Source of the DNA: Candidatus Zixiibacteriota bacterium
Lineage (GTDB): Bacteria > Zixibacteria > MSB-5A5 > GN15 > JAAZOE01
Direction of reading: 5' to 3'
NCBI GenBank assembly: GCA_023138975.1
Contig: JAGLON010000039.1
Location: 1-64,000, forward strand
DNA length: 64,000 nucleotides
Shown here: positions 17,507-24,943 of the stretch, piece by piece
How the letters are laid out: every line of letters begins with the position of its first letter
Position numbering within the stretch: the first letter of the stretch is position 1
Notes under the pieces: generated by a model
Databases searched by the model: none
What the model was told of the DNA's origin: nothing
Seen by the model: only the letters and a program-made list of their open reading frames with translations
Program-made: the position numbers and the translations under genes

Positions 17507-18787
17507 ATGAAAATCTTTGCAATTGTAGTTGTTTTCATAGCTCTTTTAGTATGTACTGCTGTTGCCGATGATATGTGTCTTGATTGTCATTCCAAGATTT
17601 CACCGGGACAAGTTAGTGACTGGAAAGCCAGCATACATGCCGAGAATGATGTTACCTGTTCTGTTTGTCATGGTGAGGACCATCAGACAGCGGAGGATTA
17701 CAAAAAAGCTAAGCTGCCCGATGAGCATATTTGCGCCGATTGCCATGATGAACAATTTAATTCATTTGCCTCAGGTAAACATAATCACGGCTGGACGGTT
17801 TTGAATGCTATTCCGGCGACCCACTTTGCTCCGGATGAACTGATTGAGGGCGGTCGAGGTTGCGGTGGGTGCCACAACATGGGCATTAAGAGCGAGGAGC
17901 AAAAAGCAGAACAGTTAGCGAAAGGCTATCGTTATCAGACTAACTCCTGTGACGAATGCCATACGCGCCACACCTTCTCGGTGAAAGAGGCTCGTAATCC
18001 CAAGGCTTGCCAACAATGCCATATGGGTTATGATCATCCTCAATGGGAGATGTGGTCAAGTTCCAAACATGGAACCCGCTATTTTGCTAAAAAAGACGGC
18101 GACCTGCCGGAAGGGGCCGTAGCACCTACCTGTCAACACTGTCACCTGCAGGATGGTACCCACGAAAACCGCACAGCCTGGGGATTTTTGGGTGTCCGTT
18201 TACCGCTTCCCGAGGATGAACAAGCCGCCGCTGACCGGGTAACTATTCTTAAGGCGCTTGGTGTTCTCAACCCTGAAACCGGTGAACCTACGGCCATACT
18301 TGACGCGGTCAAGGCTGTCGACATGGCCCGATTGGATCAGGCTTCCTGGCAAAAAGAACGAGATAAAATGCTCAAGGTCTGTTCCGAGTGTCACTCCCCG
18401 AGTTATGCCAAGGAGCAACTTGATATGGGTGATGCTATTTTGACGAAGGCCGATCGGCTTATGGCTGAGGCCATTGAAACTGTGGCTGCCTTGTACAAGG
18501 AAGGTATCATCAAGAAACCGGATGGATATCCATTCAACTATCCTTTCATTTTAGCACTCATGCATACCAATGGCGCCAACTGGGACGAGAACTTAGATGG
18601 CCTGTCTTATATTGATCAGGTCCTGCTCCAGATGTATTTCAAGCATCGTATGCGGGCGTATCAGGCGTTTTTCCATGTCAACCCGGATTATGCCTACTGG
18701 TATGGTTGGAACATGATGACTCAAGATCTGGGTGAGATTAAGGCACTGGCGACCACTTTGCGTGCCGAGCATGCCGCATCAAAGTAA
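17507..18787 (+). CDS. Octaheme cytochrome c of the hydroxylamine-oxidoreductase (HAO)-like family
   Basis: A 426-residue periplasmic protein with a signal peptide (MKIFAIVVVFIALLVCTAVA) and eight CxxCH sites: CLDCH, CSVCH, CADCH, CGGCH, CDECH, CQQCH, CQHCH and CSECH. WSSSKHG between sites six and seven and the C-terminal helix region AYQAFFHVNPDYAYWYGWN are typical of the HAO family, whose members oxidise hydroxylamine or hydrazine or, in reductive forms, reduce nitrite. It is shorter than classical HAO (about 550 residues). ATG 17507 follows a near-perfect AAGGAGG. No quinol-dehydrogenase partner gene is adjacent. The direction of the reaction cannot be told from sequence alone. Confidence 0.9.
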   Translation: MKIFAIVVVFIALLVCTAVADDMCLDCHSKISPGQVSDWKASIHAENDVTCSVCHGEDHQTAEDYKKAKLPDEHICADCHDEQFNSFASGKHNHGWTVLNAIPATHFAPDELIEGGRGCGGCHNMGIKSEEQKAEQLAKGYRYQTNSCDECHTRHTFSVKEARNPKACQQCHMGYDHPQWEMWSSSKHGTRYFAKKDGDLPEGAVAPTCQHCHLQDGTHENRTAWGFLGVRLPLPEDEQAAADRVTILKALGVLNPETGEPTAILDAVKAVDMARLDQASWQKERDKMLKVCSECHSPSYAKEQLDMGDAILTKADRLMAEAIETVAALYKEGIIKKPDGYPFNYPFILALMHTNGANWDENLDGLSYIDQVLLQMYFKHRMRAYQAFFHVNPDYAYWYGWNMMTQDLGEIKALATTLRAEHAASK

Positions 18788-19179
18788 CGAAGAATGAAAT
18801 GCTTTAGTAATGTTTTGATATAAGACTATCGCAGACAGAAAATCAACGGATCCCGGCCGATACAGGTCGGGGTCTTTTGTTTAGTCCTTACCCCTTATCT
18901 TTGCACCCCAATAATTTTTAAGAACGTAACAGTATTTAATTCACCGCGATATTGTCAAAAAATCCAATAATTTCTTGCTTTCTCATAAGGCTTCTTTGAC
19001 ATATTGTTAATACTTGATATTCTATGGTTAGTTTGCTAAAGATGAGCAATAGAATCGTTAACAGATATCTTGCCGGATCGTTTTTATTCAACCTTCCAAC
19101 CGATATCGCGGTTTGCTTTAAAACAGTTTGCAAATAGATATGAGATTACATAACGACTTGTTTAATAAGTAAATACAAC
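18788..19179. other. Intergenic region between convergent genes
   Basis: Apart from the two terminators at its ends (18849-18878 and 19180-19208) I see nothing coding here. Confidence 0.5.
18849..18878 (+). terminator. Rho-independent terminator of the HAO-like gene
   Basis: GATCCCGGCC pairs with GGTCGGGGTC through ten positions, two of them G-U, with loop GATACA and a following TTTTGTTT. Confidence 0.8.
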
Positions 19180-19208
19180 ACCGGCCGGAAATAGCATCAC
19201 CGGCCGGT
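19180..19208 (-). terminator. Hairpin terminator of the OmpA lipoprotein gene
   Basis: Perfect 9-bp arms ACCGGCCGG/CCGGCCGGT just beyond the stop at 19233; the minus-strand sequence then runs into a moderately T-rich GTTGTATTT. Confidence 0.7.
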
Positions 19209-19232
19209 ATAATGACTTGATTCCCGCTAGAC

Positions 19233-19901
19233 CTAACCGTCGATTTGCTTCTTGGCAGTACCCTTCAGTTTTTTATTGGCAAAGATGGCAATGTCCACCC
19301 GCCTGTTTTCCTGACGGCCAGCCTTTGTATCGTTTGTCGCAATCGGCTGATCCGGGCCGTATCCCATCATTTTGAAACGGGTTGCCATCACGTTCAGTCC
19401 GCTCATATGATTTGAAACTGACTGAGCTCTCCTTAGAGACAGATCCATATTGTGATCCCAAGCTCCTGTCGCGTCGGTATGCCCCTCAACCAAAATCTCG
19501 GTGTCTTCATATTTGTTCAAAATCGTCGCAAGCCGGGTCAGGTTATCTTTGGCTGCCGGTTGGAGTTCAGATGAGTTTACATCGAAAAGGATTCCAGAAT
19601 CAAATGTGATTTTAATTCCCTCTCCTATTCGCTCTATCTTAGCTCCTTCGAGGTCCCGCTCAATTTCAGCGGCCTGTTTATCCATGTAGTTACCGATATA
19701 TGCACCGGCGGCTCCGCCAATGACAGCTCCAAGGATCGCACCTACAGCAGTATTTCCGGCTTCTTTTCCAATAACACCACCAATAACTGCTCCAGCTCCG
19801 GCTCCGGCAGCCGCACCTTTAGTTTTCCGGGAATACCCACATCCTGTCAGTGCAGCAATGAGCATTAGGAAACAGAGACTTAATGCTACTATTCGTTTCA
19901 T
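19233..19901 (-). CDS. OmpA-family lipoprotein with glycine zipper (YiaD-like)
   Basis: A 222-residue lipoprotein: signal with lipobox LTGCGYS, a glycine-zipper segment (about residues 30-70: GAAAGAGAGAVIGGVIG ... GGAAGAYIGNYMD), then an OmpA C-terminal domain (IKITFDSGILFDVNSSELQP ... VEGHTDATG ... SLRRAQSV ... GYGPDQPIATN ... ENRRVDI) that binds peptidoglycan diaminopimelate. It should tether the outer membrane to the wall. A strong AAGGAG site precedes the ATG. It is the only gene of its transcript, with a GC hairpin behind it. The key OmpA motif residues (TD in GHTD and the NRRV arginines) are intact. Confidence 0.95.
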   Translation of the reverse strand: MKRIVALSLCFLMLIAALTGCGYSRKTKGAAAGAGAGAVIGGVIGKEAGNTAVGAILGAVIGGAAGAYIGNYMDKQAAEIERDLEGAKIERIGEGIKITFDSGILFDVNSSELQPAAKDNLTRLATILNKYEDTEILVEGHTDATGAWDHNMDLSLRRAQSVSNHMSGLNVMATRFKMMGYGPDQPIATNDTKAGRQENRRVDIAIFANKKLKGTAKKQIDG

Positions 19902-20211
19902 GTTTTTCTCCTTGTTAAGCTTTTATCTTCATTTTTATATACACGATTTCCTGTATTCTTTGGCAAATTAGGCATAACTGTCTATACATTGAGTTATACC
20001 CTTACTACTAATGCTATAATAAATAACATTCTTTAGTTTCCAGCAATCAATTATGCACATTAATAGATAAAACTCCAAACTTAACCAAAGAATAGCCTCG
20101 CAGTTAATCATTGTCAACACCACTTAGTCTTTCTTTACGCTGGTCGATTTGACATGAGTCTGATAGAAACCGGCAAAGCAATATCGAGTTATTCAAAAGG
20201 GGTAAGGTTTC
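19902..20211. other. Divergent intergenic region
   Basis: About 310 A/T-rich bases with the promoters of the OmpA lipoprotein gene and of the decayed VOC gene. No other structure is evident. Confidence 0.4.
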
Positions 20212-20489
20212 ATGGGGGATTTGAACTCAAAAATTAATCTGGCCGTGTGGTTCGATCTCTCAGTCATGGCGATTGTCTGGTGGAAAACCCATAGGAAGTA
20301 CCGAGCGACAGAGGTCTTTTGCTCTACCTGAATGTCGATAGTCGAATAAAGAACGCGGTACAAAAGGTCACAGAGTTAAAAGGCACAGTTATTACAGATA
20401 TCCATTCTATCGGCCCTCACGGATTCCGTGCTATAGTGTTGGACAGTGAGGGTAATCGAGTTGTTCTGCATTCCAATTCTGATGAATAG
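20212..20489 (+). pseudogene. Decayed VOC/glyoxalase-family gene
   Basis: ATG 20212, with an AAGG site, opens a frame MGDLNSKINLAVWFDLSV, which is the first strand of a VOC (glyoxalase/bleomycin-resistance) protein. The frame then departs and ends at a stop. In another frame the end of a VOC protein is readable: LVENP, an in-frame TAG, then EVPSDRGLLLYLNVD and later GPHGFRAIVLDSEGNRVVLHS to the TAG at 20487-20489. Roughly 40 middle residues are missing compared with a usual 120-130-residue protein. The gene therefore carries a deletion, a frame change and a stop codon. Confidence 0.75.
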
Positions 20490-20572
20490 AAGAAGTAAGA
20501 TACTTTTCTGCTCCATAACAACTGCCAATTGATCCTATAAAGTACTCTATCCAATATGCCGACTTACTGTTT

Positions 20573-21601
20573 ATGGCATTTTCTATTACAAAATCCGGTG
20601 CCTCTGCTGTTGGGATTCGACTACTGCTGATTATTGGACTTGTATTCCTCCATACAGATATTCAAGGCCATGAACAGAAAGTTTTTGATGAGCAACTTGA
20701 ACAGGGCCGGAGCTTTTTTGAGGCGGGGAAACTGGCTCGGGCGGCGGAAGTGCTGGAAGAAATTGTCAAAACCCGGCACGACAGCGAAGATGCCAGAGGG
20801 ATGCTGTTTACCTGTTACCGATTTATGGGGATTGAGTATTATGGAATGTCTCGCTATGAGGATGCAATAAATGTCTGGCAAAAGGCCTTAGATCTCGAAC
20901 CTACGAACCGAGAAATACAGGTCTATATTACACGAGTCAATTCTGAGCTAAAATCCATAGCCATAATTAGCGGCGACACGACGATGGTTGAAAAGTACAC
21001 TGCACGTTCCTCAGCTCTACAGGAAATACTGGTTGATACTGTTTTTGTCTCGCTTCCCCTAGAAGTAGATTCAATATTCATTCCAGCCATTGAAAAGGAT
21101 GAATATCAGTCAGGTGATGGGCTGACTATAGGTGTTTCCTCCGGAGCTGCGATCGCAACCGGTGAGCTTGAAAATCCCGGAACCGGTATAGACTTTACCG
21201 GACATATTTCTTATCTGCCACACGATAAATGGTTTGGTGTACGAGCAATTGGATCCTGCACTCGATTTTATAAGAATGCCAGAGGCACAACATCATCATC
21301 CAGACATATCTCTATTTCCGGAATCGGAATAAGCGGTTTAGGCAGAATGAAAATTTCGAATCGGTATTCTATCCTATTATATACCGGTATTGGTATATAC
21401 GATATTATTCTCACCGATCAGGAAGACAGGCTATCTCCCACAGTTACAAGGAAATCATCGGACATTGGTATGTCCCTTGGTGTGGGTTTGAGAAAAAACT
21501 GGAGAAATATCACAGCGATAATGGATGCCAAATACATTTATATAAGCAATTCAATTGGCCCAAATATATTAACAATCTCGGTTGGTATCACTTCCAAATA
21601 G
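20573..21601 (+). CDS. Secreted TPR plus C-terminal barrel-like protein
   Basis: A 342-residue protein. A signal segment (IRLLLIIGLVFLHTDIQG) is followed by two TPR-like units (about 40-115: EQGRSFFEAGKLARAAEVLEE ... SRYEDAINVWQKALDLEP). After a linker comes a strand-rich region from about 185 (LTIGVSSGAAIATG) to the end, with alternating hydrophobic residues and a pattern like an outer-membrane beta-barrel. ATG 20573 lacks a good ribosome-binding site, so the start is uncertain. The combination suggests an envelope assembly or scaffold protein, but I recognise no named family. It stands alone on its strand after the VOC remnant. Confidence 0.75.
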   Translation: MAFSITKSGASAVGIRLLLIIGLVFLHTDIQGHEQKVFDEQLEQGRSFFEAGKLARAAEVLEEIVKTRHDSEDARGMLFTCYRFMGIEYYGMSRYEDAINVWQKALDLEPTNREIQVYITRVNSELKSIAIISGDTTMVEKYTARSSALQEILVDTVFVSLPLEVDSIFIPAIEKDEYQSGDGLTIGVSSGAAIATGELENPGTGIDFTGHISYLPHDKWFGVRAIGSCTRFYKNARGTTSSSRHISISGIGISGLGRMKISNRYSILLYTGIGIYDIILTDQEDRLSPTVTRKSSDIGMSLGVGLRKNWRNITAIMDAKYIYISNSIGPNILTISVGITSK

Positions 21602-21831
21602 TCTATTCCAATACCAGTTAAGAGTGTACCTCTCGATTCATCCTATCCTGCAATCGAATTCACACAATTATCGTTAAAGCAGAGCATATTCGACTGTATC
21701 AGTTGTGAGTAACCAGCAAAGCATAGCTAACTCCCTGTGCCACAATAAGTATATGTTAAAGCTATCAGTACCGGCTGGTTGATACACATAGGTCATTGCG
21801 GCAGAATCTTATACAAAAATGTAATTAATAC

Positions 21832-21860
21832 TTGACAAAATGTTCGCTATAGCGTACATT
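21832..21860 (+). promoter_or_regulatory. Promoter with overlapping operator of the XRE regulator
   Basis: TTGACA (21832-21837), 17 bases and TACATT (21855-21860) form a sigma-70-type promoter. An 18-bp near-perfect palindrome TGTTCGCTATAGCGTACA (21841-21858, one mismatched pair) fills the spacer and overlaps the -10 box. Bound repressor would block polymerase. Confidence 0.8.
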
Positions 21861-21866
21861 TATCAT

Positions 21867-22091
21867 ATGAGATTACAAAATAGCATTAAGCAACACCGGG
21901 CCAGATTGAATTTAACACAGCAGGATCTGGCCGAATGTGTAAATGTTCGAAGGCAGACTATTTTAGCCATTGAGAAGGGCCACTTCATTCCGTCCGCCTT
22001 GCTTGCTTTTCGAATTGCAAAGGAGTTGGGGATGAAAGTGGACGATCTGTTCGGGCTTCAAGATATGGAGGACAAAGGCCATGAAAAATGA
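21867..22091 (+). CDS. Small XRE-family transcriptional regulator
   Basis: A 74-residue regulator that is almost entirely a lambda-repressor-like helix-turn-helix: NSIKQHRARLNLTQQDLAECVNVRRQTILAIEKGHFIPSALLAFRIAKELGMKVDDLF. The recognition helix is around NVRRQTILAIE. ATG 21867 is preferred to ATG 21840, which would lie inside the promoter. The inferred transcription start is within a few bases of 21867, so the messenger may be leaderless. The palindrome in the promoter is a likely binding site for this protein, giving negative autoregulation. It overlaps the next gene by 11 bases. Regulators of this short type commonly control an adjacent membrane protein gene. Confidence 0.9.
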   Translation: MRLQNSIKQHRARLNLTQQDLAECVNVRRQTILAIEKGHFIPSALLAFRIAKELGMKVDDLFGLQDMEDKGHEK

Positions 22092-22770
22092 AATGGATCT
22101 GATGAACATGGACGAGCGACAGCGCCTGGCCTGGTTTATGGCCAACCGTGGCACTTTGATTGCGGTGGGTGCCGTCTGGATCGGGATGATTGGATGGGAG
22201 CTTACTCACGGACAGGAGCCGGTCTTTCAATTAATTATGGTGCCGGTCTTTGCACTTCTTCGTGCTGGGCTATATCGTCTGTACGGCTCCAAACCGTTCG
22301 CAGGAAATAGCTCTGCTGGTTCAGTAAATTTCGTTTTGTTTGGAAAAATAACCGCGGCGCTATTATTGGCTGCCGCCACTGTATTGCCTCTTTATAGCGT
22401 CAAAGGATTGTTTGGCGAAGAGACCCGATTTATTTACGTGTGGAACTTAATAAGAGATGACTGTCTCGCTGTTATTCCTCTTTCCATAATATTTCTGTGG
22501 CCGCTTCTTATCTATGGCTTATCACGGTTGAAGTATCAACGGCTCCTGTCAACGCTGGTCCAATATACTGAGCCTTTCCTTGTCGTTTTTTCAAGCATTC
22601 TGGTCCTGTGGATTTCCCAGCTCATCTTCGAGACCACAAGTTTATTTTTCATTCCGATTTTCCTAAACCCGGTTCCGGACTGGGGTTGCTACCTTGCGGT
22701 AGCCGCGAACGGGCTCTACCTGGTGAGCTGGTTTGCCGGTCTCCTGCGGCCGTGGACTGTTCAGGAATAG
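22081..22770 (+). CDS. Integral membrane protein co-expressed with the XRE regulator
   Basis: A 229-residue protein with about six hydrophobic helices, among them GTLIAVGAVWIGMIGWEL, FQLIMVPVFALLRAGLY, ITAALLLAAATVLPLY, CLAVIPLSIIFLWPLLIYGL, PFLVVFSSILVLWISQLIF and LAVAANGLYLVSWFAGLL. The N terminus is short and cytoplasmic in character. The start overlaps the end of the XRE gene, so the two are translationally coupled. I recognise no named family; small XRE genes are often coupled to DUF-type membrane proteins of this kind. Function unknown, probably a target or partner of the regulator. Confidence 0.8.
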   Translation: MKNEMDLMNMDERQRLAWFMANRGTLIAVGAVWIGMIGWELTHGQEPVFQLIMVPVFALLRAGLYRLYGSKPFAGNSSAGSVNFVLFGKITAALLLAAATVLPLYSVKGLFGEETRFIYVWNLIRDDCLAVIPLSIIFLWPLLIYGLSRLKYQRLLSTLVQYTEPFLVVFSSILVLWISQLIFETTSLFFIPIFLNPVPDWGCYLAVAANGLYLVSWFAGLLRPWTVQE

Positions 22771-22849
22771 AGGCCGCAGGAGATTTTGTCAAGACAAGAG
22801 AGTGTTGCGGCCAAAATAAAGTTAGAAAACAACCACTCTCAATATTTCC

Positions 22850-24190
22850 TCAATGATACCATTTCATAATGGCATCAACAGTGGCATTAATAACACCATA
22901 TGCAAGCGGTGATGGCGTTAACAGCGGATGCGTTCCAATTTGTAACGTATCAATTTCCATATCGGTCATGCTCTTTTGAATCATCACTGAGAGCATATTA
23001 ACACACTCCCCGACGGAATCACCTCCAGACACTTGAGCACCCAGCAAAATATGTGAGTTTTTTGCGAAAATGAGCTTAACGTTCATCTTTGACGCCTTTG
23101 GTAATTTGGCAGGGTGGCGATCTACGCCTTCAGCGACGCCGACACAATACTCTAATTTCATCTCTCTGGCACGAGTTTCGGTTAGTCCCGTAGCGCCTAC
23201 GGCAATATTTCCAACTTTAGTTGCAAAAGAGCCGAGAGTACCGTGAAAAGCTTTTAGGATGTTTATTGAAAATAGATTTGATCCGGCCAGACGCCCCTGG
23301 GACATGGCGGTTGAGGCCAACATGATACTGCGAAAATCACCGGCAAGATAACTTCGTTTGGCAACGCAATCCCCGGCTGCGAAGATATCATCATCTGAAG
23401 TTTTCATATACTCATCGACAATGATGCCAAATCTATCATTTACTTCCAGCCCGAATTTACGAGCTAATCCCATGTCCGGCTTGAACCCAATTGAAATAAT
23501 CACATGATCAGCAACGCAGGAATCACCATTCTCAAGTTCTACCTTGATATTTTTCCCACTATTAGAAAACCCATCAACACCAACATTGGTTATGACATTG
23601 ACTCCATGGTTTTCTAACTCTTTTTGGATAATATGACCAAACTCAGGATCTACCGAAGTAGGAAGTACGCCGGGCATTTTTTCAATAAGAGTAACTTTTA
23701 TTTTTTTCTTTGCTAATTCATCGGCCAATTCAACACCTACATATCCACCGCCAACAATTACAATACTCTGAGCTGTATTTACTTCTGCTCGCATTTTTTT
23801 TAAGTACTCGTAGTCTTTGGATAGAATATAGATATTGTCGTTATCTATTCCGGGTATCGTAGGTTTAATCGGGACTGAGCCGGTGGCTAATATCAGCTTA
23901 TCAAACCTTATCTGACTATCGTCTTTTAGTTTTAATGTTTTACCGTCCCTTCCTTCAACTTCGCCATGAATTATATCGGTGTTGTTTTTCTGAAGAAGAG
24001 TATCTGGCATAATATCTTCGTCAACTGACTTGAGACTATGCAAAGTGTAAGGTATGCCGCAGGGGACTAACGCAACTTTCTCTTTGCGGATCAGGGCAAT
24101 TGATTTGTCTGGATTTGAATTCCGCGCGGATATGGCCGATTGAACCCCCGCCGGCCCGCCACCAATTATAACAATATCATATTTTTTCAT
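22850..24190 (-). CDS. FAD/NAD(P)-dependent oxidoreductase, CoA-disulfide reductase/NADH oxidase-like
   Basis: A 446-residue flavoprotein. The FAD-binding GGGPAG is at residues 10-15. A single redox cysteine (C44) lies in PCGIPY, the position used by CoA-disulfide reductases and water-forming NADH oxidases rather than the paired cysteines of glutathione reductases. The NAD site is IVGGGYVGVELADEL (about 147), the second FAD contact is DDIFAAGDCV, and a dimerisation domain follows. The enzyme would reduce a CoA or persulfide disulfide, or oxygen, with NAD(P)H. A GGGAG site precedes ATG 24190. It is a lone gene, convergent with the XRE-membrane pair. Confidence 0.92.
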   Translation of the reverse strand: MKKYDIVIIGGGPAGVQSAISARNSNPDKSIALIRKEKVALVPCGIPYTLHSLKSVDEDIMPDTLLQKNNTDIIHGEVEGRDGKTLKLKDDSQIRFDKLILATGSVPIKPTIPGIDNDNIYILSKDYEYLKKMRAEVNTAQSIVIVGGGYVGVELADELAKKKIKVTLIEKMPGVLPTSVDPEFGHIIQKELENHGVNVITNVGVDGFSNSGKNIKVELENGDSCVADHVIISIGFKPDMGLARKFGLEVNDRFGIIVDEYMKTSDDDIFAAGDCVAKRSYLAGDFRSIMLASTAMSQGRLAGSNLFSINILKAFHGTLGSFATKVGNIAVGATGLTETRAREMKLEYCVGVAEGVDRHPAKLPKASKMNVKLIFAKNSHILLGAQVSGGDSVGECVNMLSVMIQKSMTDMEIDTLQIGTHPLLTPSPLAYGVINATVDAIMKWYH

Positions 24191-24489
24191 TTTGTTTACA
24201 CTCCCAAATTATTATACCCACTTCTAACAAAACTCATATCGTTACCACTTCAGCTTGTAATATGGACTAATATAAACATATTAATTATTCAAAGTCAATA
24301 AGTATATTGTAATTGAGGGCACAAATTAGCTACAGTGCAGCGCAATTCCTTGTGCCTTTGCGAAAACATGTATTGAAGTAATACTCAAATGTGACTGCCT
24401 GAGAAGTATTAATTATAAATATATGCAATATTTTATTGAATTTTGTCGTGTCTATATGGCTATTTACTATAGAGAAAGGATTGAATATT

Positions 24490-24699
24490 ATGTCAATGAC
24501 AGAATGTCCCAAATGTGCCAGTGCCCAAATCGAACAGGGTTGGATTCTGAGTGCCGGTAAGATAGCCTTTCGCTCGGACGGTTTATCGTATCCGTTTGAG
24601 GGCGGAAATGTGCGCACCTATGTCTGCCTCGACTGCGGGTACACCGAATCGTATGTTGTTAAAGAGTATCTGGAAAAGATGAATTCCAATAAGAAGTAA
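24490..24699 (+). CDS. Small zinc-ribbon protein
   Basis: A 69-residue protein with two CxxC pairs, CPKC near the start and CLDCG in the second half (TYVCLDCGYTESYV), separated by a short strand-rich segment. This is a zinc-ribbon fold of the kind found in many small uncharacterised bacterial proteins. ATG 24490 follows AAAGGA by 9 bases and starts just before the first CxxC; the longer frame from 24436 adds a hydrophobic stretch without support. No DNA- or RNA-binding partner is evident. Confidence 0.8.
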   Translation: MSMTECPKCASAQIEQGWILSAGKIAFRSDGLSYPFEGGNVRTYVCLDCGYTESYVVKEYLEKMNSNKK

Positions 24700-24943
24700 C
24701 ATCTATTTCACGGCGATACTCTTGCGTGCTCTTTACAATTGGTTTTCAAAGAAAGCAACATTCCTATTCAGATCTGCAAAAGACTGCGATTTGGGCAATA
24801 AATTGATTGCTATTTTATGATACAGCATATATTGTATTTATAGGGATGGGCTGTTGTTCTTCCAGCCCCAGTCGAGAGTAATAGTTGTTCAAGAACTCAA
24901 TACCGATCGAAATGATATTCTTATCTATCTAAAGGAGTTTATT

